Positions 11,686-23,002 of a stretch of DNA of 64,000 nt are shown one piece after another. The stretch is from Ctenosaura bakeri. Taxonomy: Eukaryota > Chordata > Lepidosauria > Squamata > Iguanidae. A model generated the notes under the pieces. It was not told the origin of the DNA, ran no database searches, and worked only from the letters and a program-made list of their open reading frames with translations. Location: contig CAOLHI010000651.1 in assembly GCA_948474755.1 (NCBI GenBank), positions 930,001 to 994,000 on the forward strand, read 5' to 3'. The first letter of the stretch is position 1. The number at the start of each line of letters is the position of its first letter. The translations under genes were made by a program, and so were the position numbers.

Positions 11686-11737
11686 TGAAGGGTATGTCAT
11701 AGTGCTATCATTTTGTACCAGGAAAAGGCCCCTGGCA

Positions 11738-12430
11738 GCAACATGCAGCCCCTAGGCCATTTTGTGGGCTCTAGGCCTCCATATTCTCTCAGATCACCTG
11801 TCAAACTTTAGGGTTTTCTGGCAAAAAGATGGGCAGCTAGACAAATGAACAGATGAACTGCTTCTCCTGGAGGCCTCAAGAAACCATTATTCATCTTTAA
11901 ATAGGTGTCAGTCCCCCCCCCATGCCTGCAACATTTAAGAAAAAAGTGGGCAAAGTGAGGGCCTGGGACTGCATTTGGCCTTCAAGGACGTCTTTATGGG
12001 CCTCTGTGGCTTCAGAATCCCCAGACTGACCTTTTCATGGCCCCAGATAAAGGCCGAATTGTTGCTTCTGGAAGCTGCCAGCTGCAAATCAAATCACTCT
12101 CAACAATCTCTTTGGTTCCTATATTTTGCTCATGCCAGATTCAAGATGAATGAGTAGGACCAAATGTTGATGAATGACATTTCTTTCTATAGAGCATAAG
12201 GGTAGTTTTTAACAATATATTGCAATATATCTTTACATTTTAACAGAAGTGTTCAAGGAAGCCAGTTATCATTGTCATCATCACCACCTCTGCCACCGCC
12301 ACCATCTTGTTTTCACAGTCAACCAGGTGATAGTGATGGGAGTTTGGAACTACCAACAATTCAGATTTGAAAAAAGAATCTAGGAATCAGTGAAGTATCA
12401 TCAGATAATGTGGCACATTCCAAGCAATTT
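11738..12430. other. Unannotated stretch
   Basis: No gene recognised. A short CAC/CTG-rich simple patch occurs at 12268-12306. Confidence 0.4.
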
Positions 12431-12439
12431 TGCCTTTTG

Positions 12440-13600
12440 CAATTGTGCTTTTGTTTAGTGTTAATATGTGGAATTTTTTTGGTGAGGGCATTTGATTCCA
12501 TATCTCCCTTATTATTTGTCATTGCAATGATACCATGTTTGGTAATATTAAAGAAATCAAGAACATGAAATAACAAAGCAAGTTGGAAAGTATGGAAAGT
12601 CACCATCTAAAATCGAATCCTTAATCAGTACATTAAAAATATTTAGTGAAGATGTCTCAGTGGAATTCAGGATTGATAAATGTGTTACAATATCAATAAA
12701 TAGGGGTAAAATGGTTGAATCAGAAGGAATAAAGCTTCCTGACAAAATTATCATCAATGATGATGGCAACTACAAGTATTTGGAAGTATTACAAGTGAAG
12801 GATATCCAGATACCCAGAAAGTGAAAAAAATAGTACTGCCTATACATAATATGCAAATCCTAAAAACAAAACTTAACAATAGAAACATGATTCAAGCCAT
12901 AAATATAATTCAGGCCACGCCAAATATTTGATACAGTGCTGCAATTGTTGACTGGACTCAAGAAGAACTAGATACACCAGCTAGAAAAACTAGGAAAACT
13001 ATGGCCATTTCCTCACGACAACGCTCTTCCGCATTATCCAGAAGGGAGTGAGTCAGGAATACTCCCCTCCGCACCCACTTGCTCTTTGTTGAAGGAAGTG
13101 TGATGACTCTGCCTCTTCCTTCTGCAGCGCAGGGGGGCACTTGCCATTGCTGCACTGGGGCAGGAAACATTGCAATTGCGCTTCCATGGCTTCTGCACAA
13201 TTGTAAGTACGGGAGTGCTGTGGGATTGGAAGTGCAAAACAGATTTGTTCCATTTTGCAAATGCTGAGCAAATGTGATGCTTCATGACAGAATGGCAGCG
13301 GGACAGTGACGACGTCGTGTGAAAGCACATCCTGCCAATCTCTGCCATCCTGTGGCAGTAGCGGGACAGTGGCATCATGCAGAAAGGGCCTATGACAGCA
13401 AATCATACTTTGCATCCTTGCAGTGATATTAAGTAACTTTATATAGCAAGTAATACTGGTGGTCAAGGGATACTACAAGTGAAGTAAACAGCTGAATTAG
13501 AGAAAAGATCCTTGAGTGAAAGAGAAAATATTGATAGATCTAGATTGTCTTGGAGCTTTGCAAATCACTCCATGGTCATTACAATGAGCTCTCCTGCCCT
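12440..13600 (+). pseudogene. Decayed R4-like LINE reverse transcriptase fragment
   Basis: Discontinuous plus-strand frames read as a LINE polymerase: an ISPLLFVIAMIP block near 12500 (reverse transcriptase domain), then INRGKMVESEGIKLPD and a DGNYKYLEVLQVKDIQ stretch to 12805, then IVDWTQEELDTPARKTRK just before 13000, and beyond the inserted MITE TANHTLHPCSD, NTGGQGILQVK and ELEKRSLSERE. This order and wording are typical of R4/Dong-clade LINEs. Several stop codons and frame breaks show it is long dead. The catalytic YxDD motif is not visible. The MITE at 13003-13390 splits it cleanly. Confidence 0.55.
13003..13390. mobile_element. MITE, family A1, inside R4-like LINE
   Basis: 388 bp, GGCCATTTCCTCACG to CATGCAGAAAGGGCC, with TAT at 13000-13002 and 13391-13393. 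LINE reading on the left (KTRKT) continues on the right (MTANHTLHP) when the MITE and one TAT are ignored, which proves the boundaries. Confidence 0.8.
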
Positions 13601-14205
13601 GCAATTTGCATCCTCATCATGCACATATTTGTGTTTGCATGAAGTGTTGCAATCCTATACTTAAAATGGTGGTGACATACACATGAATGCGTTGGCACAC
13701 GTGCATGCATGTCACTGCCATTGAATGTAGTGGGATGCAAGCATTTGAGAATCCCATTATTTGCAAGGGTTCCTGGAGAAGATCTTCCGTGTGTATGAAG
13801 TTCACACCATACATTCAAATGACAAAAGGGAGAACTGAAAAGAAGAAATGATCATAGAATAGAACATCAGAAGAAGAAAAAGAAGAAAAGAAACAGAAGG
13901 ACTTAGATTTGTGGTTCAAGAACAAGCACTTCACACAAATGGCATCCAGGCAAATATTGAGGAACTCCCACCCCCATAAAAATAGCAAAAGTTACTTGTG
14001 TAAAGAAAAAAAGATAAGGCTACTGAATTCAGTTTCTGCAGCAAGATCATGCAGATTGAATATAAAAAAATTAAGTGGCTGCAATGATACATTGGAATCT
14101 ATGTAAAAAATATGATTTACCATCTGAAAAGAACTGATGAAAGAGTTGTTGAAAATGATGATGTAAAAATCCTATGGGTTTTTAAGATTCAAACTTTCAA
14201 ACTAT
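13601..14205. other. Unannotated stretch
   Basis: No gene or repeat recognised; 13860-13905 is AGA-rich. Confidence 0.4.
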
Positions 14206-14216
14206 TTATTATTATG

Positions 14217-14269
<53 letters not shown>

Positions 14270-14305
14270 TACTACTACTACTACTACTATTACTACTACT
14301 AACTG
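14206..14305. repeat. (ATT)n then (ACT)n microsatellite
   Basis: Uninterrupted ATT triplets pass into ACT triplets. It precedes a stretch (ACTGTATTTCTGTCC) that may be the 3' end of a retroposon on the minus strand. Confidence 0.85.
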
Positions 14306-14371
14306 TATTTCTGTCCAAACTTTTCCTCAAAATTGGGGAAAAGGCAGGTTACAATTTAAAACAAGTACAAT

Positions 14372-14515
14372 AATAATAATATAATAATAATAAAATTTAT
14401 TTTTATCCCGCCTCTCCCAGTGGATCGAGGCGGCATTACAGGAATATATAAATACATTAAAACATTAAAATGTATCCCATCCTCCCCACCCACCAACCCT
14501 TCTATCCCCTCCAGT
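14372..14515 (-). mobile_element. L2-like LINE 3' UTR fragment, minus strand
   Basis: An AAT-rich tail is followed by TATCCCGCCTCTCCCAGTGG, GATCGAGGCGGCATTACAGG and CATCCTCCCCACCCACCAAC. This is the reverse complement of the 3' UTR pattern at 1740-1880, so the same LINE family in the opposite orientation, reduced to about 150 bp. Confidence 0.65.
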
Positions 14516-14860
14516 CATCCCTCCACATTCGCTATGGTTAGGGGCACAGGACCCCTGTGAAAGTGGAAAAACCATGAATAATTCTAAGTCCTCTCAAATC
14601 ATATTTAACACACACAGAAAAAAGTATGATCACCATATTCAACCCACCACAGATTCTTTTGAGGCACCAGGGTTCCTTCACAAGGCAGAAGTAGGTGGCT
14701 GATGGGGTTTACTGCCACCTCCACTGCTGCCTAACACCATTTTTAATAGGGACTTATAAGCTCAACATTAAAATATAATCAAACTATTCACAATATTAAA
14801 ACAATTAAAATTATTTTTGAAGATGGCTTGTGAGATGGCATTACAGATTGATAGTGGCTA
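14516..14860. other. Unannotated stretch
   Basis: No gene or repeat recognised. Confidence 0.4.
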
Positions 14861-14912
14861 ATGCTTCCTTCCTTCCTTTCTTCCTTCCTTCCTTCCTTTC
14901 TTTTTTTTGCAT
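14861..14912. repeat. (CTTC)n microsatellite
   Basis: CTTC tetranucleotides with interspersed T runs. Confidence 0.85.
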
Positions 14913-14937
14913 GTAGTGTTGCCTGAACTCTCCCTAT

Positions 14938-15166
14938 AAACCAAGATGACTAAGCAGAGGCTGTCATACTTTAGACATATCGTGAGAAGAAATTACTCAT
15001 TAGAAAAGACAATAATGCTTGGTAAGGTAGAAGGTGGTAGGAAAAGAGGAAGTCCACATTATAGATGGATAGACTCAAGCAAGCAAGCCACAGCCCTAGT
15101 CTGCAAGACCTGAGCAGGGCCAGTCACAAGGTCACTATAAGTCAGAGGTGACTTGACAACAACTAA
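14938..15166 (+). pseudogene. BovB/RTE-like LINE 3' end fragment
   Basis: One frame reads KMTKQRLSYFRHIVRRNY, then SLEKTIMLGKVEGGRKRG and RWIDS, the C-terminal wording of BovB-type RTE polymerases. It is followed by CACTATAAGTCAGAGGTGAC and TTGACAACAACTAAC, the BovB 3' end that is also shared by Sauria SINE tails. Stops interrupt the last part. Strongly 5'-truncated. Confidence 0.65.
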
Positions 15167-16290
15167 CAGGTCTTGTCCAAAAGCAAACTTACACATATCC
15201 CCATAAAGGGCATATATGAGAGCAATGATAGCCTGCTTCACATGCTGCAAGGAACAAAACTGAGTAAGCAAAAAAGTTGAACTGCCACTACGTGTAGCCT
15301 GAGGTGAAGGACCAGACGGTTTCTCCCATCCATGGAGAGAAGAAATATTTGGATGACTGCCACTTGAAGGTAGCAGGCTAGTTTATGGTAGAATAAGTTA
15401 TCCACCACATCCACTCTGTCCTCTAGCAGGGACGAATGGCCTGGCTACTTGGGAGGAATGGCTGAAGCTTAGAAGTCTTGTCTTTTCTTCCTCTGCTTTC
15501 ATCAAGTACTGTCTCAAGTATTTACCTAATCCTTCCTAATGGTAGTGTTGGCCCTACACCTATGTCCAAGGAAAGCACAATGACCTTGATCACACCATCA
15601 TCCCCTATATGAGCATACAGTAGTGCTTAGAATGTTGGACTATGACTATAGAACCAATAGTGAGGTTGCTCCATCAGGTAAGAAGCTCATTGGTTGTTCT
15701 TCTCTTTCTTTCAAGCTAACCTATTCCTCATGGAAGATTCAATGGGGAGAATGACATACCCCACACTGATTTTATTGGAAGAAGAGCAGGATGAAAATAG
15801 TATATAGATAGTAGGGAAAAATGCAGCCTCCCAGCAGTCTATGGGTTGCTGAATCCCAGACATGTATTGAGAAACAGAAGACTGATTCTGACTGGTTGTC
15901 TGGAGGATGAAAAGAAGGGGAATGCATGGAGAGAAACCTGCACATGGGCCTCTTCAAATTCCTGCCACTGCTCACTCCACTGGGCCTCTGGATATGAATG
16001 GACAAAGGAACTAAATGTTGCCTCTCAGACAGGATAAGTAATGTTTAGGAAAAGAAAAGTTGCGTAGCTAAATCTGTCTTGAGAAATGAGCTGACCAGGA
16101 ACCCTCTTTCTTCTGAACTGCCAGAAATTTCTGTGGTTATTCCGGGAAAGGTGAGAGAGATCTACAGTGGCCAGGACTCCACTCATGGGCACTTTCCATC
16201 TCTTCTTGCTTCATGAGTTTCTCATGTTGACCCTTGCAGCTGAAAACAGATGTAAGAACTGAACCTTGATGATAGTAGTCATGGCACAAA
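15167..16290. other. Unannotated stretch
   Basis: No gene or named repeat recognised. Confidence 0.4.
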
Positions 16291-16291
16291 T

Positions 16292-16394
16292 GAAGAGAAC
16301 TTGGAGAAGTTGCCTTGTGGACTATAGTTCTGTTACTTTCCCAGCCATCTTCTAGGAACTGTAGCCCAAAATAGCAGCCTGTTCCAAGTTCTGT
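16292..16394. mobile_element. Palindromic MITE, family F
   Basis: GAGAACTTGGAGAAGTTGCC and GGACTATAGTTCTG on the left mirror GGAACTGTAGCCCAAAATAG and CTGTTCCAAGTTCTG on the right. The core phrase GGACTACAGTTCC is common to copies at 18065, 51961 and 60302. About 100 bp, non-coding. Confidence 0.5.
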
Positions 16395-16940
16395 ACATGA
16401 AGGCTTCTCTGCAGATCTTGTCTTTGAAATGATGCTACAGTTCTGGACTGGGGAAGCAACAGCCATGGCTAATTTGTATATGTTGATTTCATTTAAAGAT
16501 GTGCAATTCTAATGGCTATGCTGTAGTGAAAAAAAAAGTGTTTTAAGTGGGTTATTTGAAACCAAAACAACCAGACATATTTGCAATTTTTATAGGCAAC
16601 TCTGATCTTTCCCTAAATGAAAGCTTTGGTCTTAACAGGAAGCTTCAGTCTTACAGGAACAAAATCAACATGCGCAACATGTGCATATGGAACTGCAAGG
16701 ATGAAAGAAAGTGTCCCAGTATAATAAAGGCAATTAGTGTAACTTAACTTGTACTTTCGGAATAAAGATTATTATTGTGTTCTTTTATTTTGTGCATTCA
16801 CAGTTATGCTGGACTCAACTATATCATCACCCTACAGTTTCCTACTTCAATTAACCCACTTGATGCTGTTCTTTATTTTTTGTCATTTCATCCAATGGAG
16901 AATATATTATCTGGAGAAGTGTTCTTTTAAGCCTCTAATC
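16395..16940. other. Unannotated stretch
   Basis: A/T-rich; no gene or repeat recognised. Confidence 0.4.
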
Positions 16941-17238
16941 CAGGGCTTTCCAAATGGAGTGCTGTGACACATTAGTGTGTCACCTGAAGGATGTAGGTGT
17001 GTTGCCTACAATCTTGGAAATGTATGTTATTATTTATAAATCATATAGTTTTAAAAATATATGAAATATTTTCCTGAGATATGTTGTGTCCCCATACATT
17101 TTGTTATTATAATTTATGTATGTGTCTGTATCTCTTATAGTTTAATCTCTGGTTTGCTAGTAAAACTGGATTACTGTGTCGCGAAATGATGCGTGATTGT
17201 AAAGTGTGTCACTGACATGAAAAGTCTGGAAAGCTCTG
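16941..17238. mobile_element. hAT-type non-autonomous element
   Basis: 298 bp with ends CAGGGCTTTCCAAATGG and CTGGAAAGCTCTG (imperfect inverted repeat CAGRGCTTTCCA). CTCTAATC (16933-16940) and CTATAACT (17239-17246) are a weak 8-bp flank match (5 of 8). The phrases GCTGTGACACATTAGTGTGTC and GTGTCGCGAAATGATGCGTG recall Charlie-like hAT elements. A/T-rich interior, no transposase. Confidence 0.65.
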
Positions 17239-17339
17239 CTATAACTAATGGGTGTGAAATACCATTCTCAGCCTAACCAAGTGATGTAAATAAATATTTG
17301 TAAATTTTGTTCTCATAGGATAGAACAAATAACATCAGA

Positions 17340-17590
17340 GTTTTTCTTTGAACTTTGAGAAAGTTCTTAAAAATTGCCTGTTTTTCAGGACTATTTGCAG
17401 TTTGAGACTTCTGTGCAAAAAATGCTCATTTTTTTGTATGGAAAACAGAATTTGTAAAAAAGAACCATGTTTTCTGTGCAGAAAGCTTGCTTTCTGTACA
17501 GAAAATGTTATTATAGAAATGCTATTTTCTGTGCAAAAGGAAAAAAAGAAAAGAAGTGCATTCTTTGTGCAGAATAAGTCCCAAACCACA
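17340..17590. repeat. Degenerate tandem array with TTTTCTGTGCAGAAA-like units
   Basis: Variants of TTTCTGTGCAGAAAG occur at least five times (about 17410, 17470, 17490, 17525, 17560) with irregular spacing. Each variant is itself nearly palindromic. Looks like a decayed tandem repeat, not a gene. Confidence 0.4.
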
Positions 17591-18064
17591 TTGATTCTTG
17601 TTCATCCAGAGTTTTTCTCATCAGGGTTGGGAAACCCATTTTTTTTTCTGGCATTCAAATATTTTCAAATAAAGAAGCAATTTCTTTGTTTGACATTTAC
17701 ACAAATAGATTTGCTTCCAGTTCTGAGAAGTAAAAAAAAAGTAAGATAATAGGCTGTGCTTTGGAAACCAATGATTTCTCACTAACAGAAGAGTTGAGAG
17801 CCACAGTGAGAGAAAATACAAATAAGCCTGGATACTTAGAGGCAACAACAGCTATCATTCCTTCTTCACTCCTTCTTCTTTCATCTTACCTTATTTGCCT
17901 TTTCCCAGCTACCTCCCAACTGCCTGTGCCAAGCACATAGCTCTGTGGACTTCATGTGCACAAAGACAGAATGCCCCCTGAATTTTCAGAAATCAATTGC
18001 ACTTTCACTTCTTATAGTTTATAGAACAGGACAATCTCCTATTGTTGAAACCATCCTGTCTCAA
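17591..18064. other. Unannotated stretch
   Basis: No gene or repeat recognised. Confidence 0.4.
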
Positions 18065-18173
18065 ACCTTGCAGAAGTTGCCGTTTTTGGACTAGAACTCC
18101 CATGTCCAATGGCCAGGCTAGCTGAAGGCTTCTAGGAGTTGGAGTCTAGGAAAAAATCTGTTTCATGCTAAAC
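18065..18173. mobile_element. Palindromic MITE, family F
   Basis: AAACCTTGCAGAAGTTGCC and TTTTTGGACTAGAACTCCCA on the left mirror CTAGGAGTTGGAGTCTAGG and AAAAAATCTG on the right. Same family as 16292. Confidence 0.45.
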
Positions 18174-20477
18174 TATTTATGAATTTGGAGTGATCACAGA
18201 CCACAAGCAAGGACTGCTTCATGTAAATAAAAGGGGTGAAAAACTATCAGAGGCCGAATTCCTTCTGAAGGTAGACAAAGGACTGATGTACTGTTTCCCT
18301 TCCTGAGAGGACTGGTACATAATGAAATAACAGGTTGAATAAAATCATTATTTTAGTTTGTAAGTGCCATAGCTCACCCCATGGAATCTGCAGAGTCCAA
18401 CACAGTCAGACAAAGAAAAGCCTTTGATTCCAAACAGTGGCAGAGCTTGGAGGGTGTGGAGGGGAGGGTGTGGAGGGGGGCATAGCCACTGTGTGTGGGG
18501 ACGTGGCTGCAGCATGTGTGGTGTGGCCAGAGCATGTGGGGGTGTGGCCAGGGTGCATGGCTACTGGTTGGGACACCCCAAAAACATTACCACCCGGAGC
18601 GAACCGCCCCCTCCACTCCCTGTCCCTATGTGACTGGTTCCAGATGATGGCTCCTCCTGTCCATATCTGAGAAGCTAGTGGCCCATGCAACTGATGAGGA
18701 ATTTTAACAGAGTGGACCCCCTGCTTAGCTGGAGTTGAGAGATACTGAGCAGACACCCCCTCATTTATGGAATGTCATCATGACAAGGAACAGTAGTGGA
18801 GGAGGCAACACCTCTTCAATAGTAAACACTGAGCAATCTAGTACTTCCTGTCTCAAGGTTAAGGTGGCTATAAATCCAACAGCAGCTGTGGGGTTTTTGT
18901 TGTTCTCAACTGTTCATTCTCCTTGGCTTTTCTGTGCTTCCTACTTGCAGATTTATTTGTATTTTTGTACTCTGGACTGGCTTATGGTGCAGGTCTCTTT
19001 GGCTTTCCCCTGTGGCACTGGTTATGGTGACTACTGGATTCTGCAACGGCTGAGATTTCACTACTGCAAGTCCTCTCAATTTTAGCAAACTTCCTTGACC
19101 ACTTGTCTATGACCCATATTGGCTTGACACTTGTAGACACAGGACACAGAGCTCAACAGGGTTATTATGTGGAGGAATAACAGCAAGACTGAACCCAGCA
19201 GGTGGACAGAAACAAATCAACAATTGCTTAGCTTCATTCCAGATCTGACTCATTTCTTGGGAGATAAGTGAAACATGCTCTATTCTACAGAAATTTATTC
19301 TGAGCAAAGCACAAGGCTTGTGTTTATGATTTTTATGTGCCAAATCCCAAAGCAACTCAACTGCTACCTGAGCAGCTACCATGCCTTCTCTTGCGTTAAA
19401 TTATGCCTCTCCACCTGCATTGGAACATCATTTATGTCAGAATTTATGTAACTGCTTTTTTTCCCTTGCTCTCATTGAGCTAAACCAGTGATCCCTTTGG
19501 AAAGATGGAAAAAAATATGTGTATGCTTGCATATGTGTGCATGGAAAATATAAGAGTATAGAAGACGCAAACATCTCATTTTCCATTTGGCACTTTCTAC
19601 CTACTCTATTTCCTTGTAATTTCTATTCCATCTCCTGCTGGGTAACATGTGTAGTGCAGCCTCCAACGCTGTAATTTTACCATTAGGATTTGCATTCCAT
19701 GCATTTTTTTATTCCTGTTTACTAGATGAATTTTCTCATAATATGTAGGCTTTACTGAGCAGGGAGAGCTGCGCAGAACTTACTGTTGGCCAGAACTCAA
19801 TTCTGGACTCCTTTTTTTCAGTGCCAAAGCTGAACGCTGGAACAAAGAATGGAAATATAAAACTCACCTAGTCCAACCCAATCCTCTGTACAGTCTCTGC
19901 AATGCAACTTTTTTATCAAAATCTGCTGCCTTCTGTTTCCACCATTGGTTCTAGTCCTGCTCTCTGGAGCAAGACAGAACAATGTTCTCCGTGACAACTT
20001 GTCACATATCTGAAAATTGCTGCCATCTCTCCTTTTGACATATTCTTCCTCTGTTTCATCCTGAACATATGAAGCTTTAAAAACCCTTTCTTACTGAAAC
20101 TGTAAACAAGATTTTTGTTCCCTTGAATAAGTGCAGAGTGCCATTCCTCTACTTTTTAATAACAAAAACTTGCTCTAACATGTCAGGAACTGGAGAAATG
20201 ATTACCAGATGAATGTATACAGCTTTAGGTTGAGCCTAAATTAAACTCAACTTAAGGCACATATTTATTAATTAAGTAAATTTTAGTTTAATTTGTTATC
20301 CCATCTTTCTCTTTATACAAGAGGCAAGGTGGCTCATTTAAATCTTGGAAAAAAATTTGTTAAAAACCCCCATTATCCACTCTGGAACTGGATACTAAAA
20401 AAGTACTCTAAACATTTCCATGTCCATTTAGTATAAATTCTGGTTGCACTAAATGTGATGTTAATTTCATGGATTCA
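18174..20477. other. Unannotated stretch, 2.3 kb
   Basis: No gene or named repeat recognised. A G/T-rich low-complexity patch (GGTGTGG variants) lies at 18437-18565 and gives rise to spurious long frames. Confidence 0.45.
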
Positions 20478-20482
20478 GTTGG

Positions 20483-21463
20483 TGTCATGTACTGGATAAC
20501 CCATATTCCACAAAACTCACTCTGAGGTAGACAGAAGTTTATTTTTTATAGATAAGCATGAGCAATACAACACACTTCCACAGAAGTTGCCAGAACCAGA
20601 AAGTACATAGGACATGCATCTTTTACAGGTTACCAATTCAAGTTTGGGTTGCAAAGCGTTCATTGGTCCCAACCATAAATCCCTTCAAGTGTCTATTCCT
20701 CCCTCCTTTATTTTCCCAGGCTGGTGCTTGCCATAATCATATATGCTTTTGCCCAGGATGACCCTTTGTGCATATTTTTCTATCTTTACAGTGCTTTGTT
20801 CTCATATCATCCCACCGCTGCCAGTCTCAGGCCATTTCTGCATGGCATTGCAGTCCTATGACAGAGATACAATGGCAGCAGTCTGCAGGTTGTGCTTTTG
20901 CACAATGTCATTGCAGTCTTGCTGCCATCCTGTTCCCACCCCTCACGATAGCAAGATATTCTCTTAACAGAAAAAATTCATTAAGTGCCCATAATCGCAT
21001 GATGCTCCCATCACTGCCAGCCATGCAGAAAGGGCAGAAGTGTGATCATGCACTTCCTTCTCCAGGGCAGCACAGGAAAGAGGCGAGCTGCACTGCAGAA
21101 AGAAGGTGCATGTCGCTTGCACTCTCTTCTACAGGGAGCTGGCCAGGTGCATTGGGGAGTGTTCATGTCACGCTCCCTTCCTGGCAAAGGCACTGCCAGT
21201 ATTGTAATGGGAGGGCAATGGAAGGAGGTATGGTAAGGACATGGCTTTGTTTTGATCTCCTGCTTTACCCTATCAGAAAACACAATGTAACAGCCAGCAG
21301 CCTATGGATTACAATGAAGCAGCAATTAGCAGTACTTAAGACTGGATACAAAGCAGCCCTCTTAGTGCAATGGTTGAATACAAAGTAGCAGTTAGTAAAG
21401 AATACACATTCAACAGGTTAATATTTTCATGGCAGGGAGCCTAGAAAACTTAGAGACCTGACA
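20483..21463 (+). mobile_element. Solo LTR, copy 2, interrupted by a MITE
   Basis: Runs TGTCATGTACTGGATAACCC to GAGACCTGACA, so the ends include TGTCA...TGACA. It matches 5737-6726 over its whole length (for example GAGGYAGACAGAAGTTTATT, CCATAAATCCCTTCA, GCAGCAATTAGCAGTACTTAAG). Flanks GTTGG (20478-20482) and GTTGC (21464-21468) agree at 4 of 5 bases. The AATAAA of copy 1 is AATGAA here. No internal region attached. Confidence 0.65.
20830..21246. mobile_element. MITE, family A1, inside LTR copy 2
   Basis: Left end GGCCATTTCTGCATGG after TCA (20827-20829). The right end is eroded: GGACATGGCT at about 21237-21246 stands where GGAAATGGCC is expected. The interior carries A1 landmarks but in a diverged form. 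It sits near, but not at, the position where copy 1 of the LTR carries its own A1 element. Confidence 0.6.
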
Positions 21464-22181
21464 GTTGCTTTTTTCTTTTTAAATGCAGCTCTATAAGAGT
21501 CTGAGCAAACATTAGGACTTCAGAGGATGGGGAAAGGAAAGATTAACCCTTCCTCTACCATGGCCCTCATCCAAATGTCTCTGCAGAGGCTGATACTTGC
21601 ATTCAAGAAGAATCTTCAACTGGAAGACTACAGAAGTTGTGTACAGATGGCTAACCTGTGGCATACATAGCACAAGTGATGGAAATACAGGCTGTGGTAC
21701 TCCCTAGGATGTTGTGGCAGGGGCCCAAAATGAGGGAATTCCCTTAGCAAAAATTCTGCCCTTCCAACTAAATTTCCCTTCAGTCCCCAAAATTCAACTA
21801 TGGTAGCAACTTAAGATGTCAGTTGACCATTTTAGGCATCCAAAGAAAAAGGAGAAAGTAAAGTTTCCAAGGGAAACAAACACACGAAGTACAAGAGTTC
21901 TAGGTGTTTATTGCTATTAGGGTCTCACTCATGCAATGCTAGAAATTTGGAGACCAAAACAGCATTCTGGAGGGACAGAATTCTTATTGGTGTACAACGC
22001 CCTCTTTGCCCCCTCCCATTACTACATCCTTGGAAACTGCGTAAACAATCAGGCTTCCTTTTTTATTTGCCCATGAGGTGCTGTGCTGTTCACATACCAG
22101 ATCAGTTGCAAAACTGCACCAAGATACAGGGGATAATACATATCTTTTACCACCCACACTTGCTGATGCTCCTATGATAAT
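21464..22181. other. Unannotated stretch
   Basis: No gene recognised. CTAGGTGTTTATTGCTATTAGG near 21900 could be part of an old LTR, but nothing else supports it. Confidence 0.35.

Positions 22182-22217
<36 letters not shown>
22182..22217. repeat. (CT)n microsatellite
   Basis: CT dinucleotides with a single TT interruption. Confidence 0.9.
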
Positions 22218-22610
22218 TTTCCCCTTAATGGGAAAAAACCCTCATCTTCCTTCGCACAAAACCCAATGGCTGGGGGATAATTGAATTAGTCAAGGTATCC
22301 CACGTGCAAATCTCTGCTTAAATGACTAGATAATCTTGGGTTATTTATTATCTCTTGTCTGACATAAAATATAACCTTGGGCATTAATAAAACCTGTATC
22401 TATATATCCTTCTATTTATACCTTATGTCTACTTTTTATATAATTCTGTAATACTGTAATAATCTTAATATTAATTTCTATTTTCTTTAATATAATATTA
22501 TGTCTATACTTATACAGAAATTATATAGAAATTATTAATGTAATCCACTTAAAGTTTCTGATTACAACTCATTACGGCTTCAAATTCTACAATGATCCCA
22601 CTTATTGATA
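22218..22610. other. A/T-rich stretch left of CR1
   Basis: Low-GC sequence with many TAT and TTA words, no named repeat. Confidence 0.4.
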
Positions 22611-22697
22611 TCATAGAATCATAGAATCATAGAAATGTAGAGTTGGAAGAGACCATACGGGCCATCCAGTCCAACCCCCTGCCATGCAGGAACACCC

Positions 22698-22991
22698 TCA
22701 AAGCACTCCTGACAGATGACCATCTAGCCTATGCTTAAAAACCTCCAAGGAAGGAGACTCCACTACACTCCGAGGCAGCATATTCCACTGCCGGACAGCC
22801 CTGACTGTCAGGAAGTTCTTCCTGAGGTTCAGGTGGAATCTCCTTTCCTGCAGCTTGAATCCATTGCTCCTTGTCCTGGTCTCTGGAGCAACAGAAAACA
22901 AGCCCCCTCCTTCCTCTACGTGGCATCCCTTCAAATATTTAATCATGGCTATCATGCCCCCTCTTAACCTTCTTTTCTGCAGACTAAACAT
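22698..22991 (-). pseudogene. CR1 ORF2 C-terminal domain, out of frame
   Basis: A separate minus-strand frame encodes the conserved CR1 tail: MFSLQKRRLRGG, IKYLKG, ETRTRSNGFKL, RFHLNLRKNFLTVRAVRQWN, LPRSVVESPSLEVFKHRLDG. In intact CR1 this follows directly after the EERL motif that ends at about 23006. Here a small indel and a stop between 22991 and 23005 separate the two. The same domain recurs, more decayed, on the plus strand at 46727-47052. Confidence 0.85.
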
Positions 22992-23002
22992 ACCCTATGA
23001 GG

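Larger units (their letters stand above)
10819..11737. mobile_element. Family C MITE split by a family D element
   Basis: The left part (about 10819-11010) follows the family C pattern, with CATTCATACTACAGAGTTATAG and a late GGCAGTTAAAGTGGACTCA. Family C then resumes at about 11686 with TCATAGTGCTATCATTTTGTAC and ends in AAAAGGCCCC. Comparison with 4828-5053 shows the two parts were contiguous. TCA is repeated at the two break points, the likely target duplication of the inserted family D element. Confidence 0.55.

Noticed and set aside
14112..14384. Frame rich in Ile and Thr
   Set aside because: It is translation of the ATT/ACT microsatellite.
18406..18756. Pro/His/Thr-rich minus-strand frame
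   Set aside because: It follows a low-complexity GGTGTGG-rich patch and shows no domain.
22611..22690. Short spaced repeats resembling an array
   Set aside because: They are the CR1 terminal 8-mers; nothing here is a CRISPR array, and the DNA is vertebrate.
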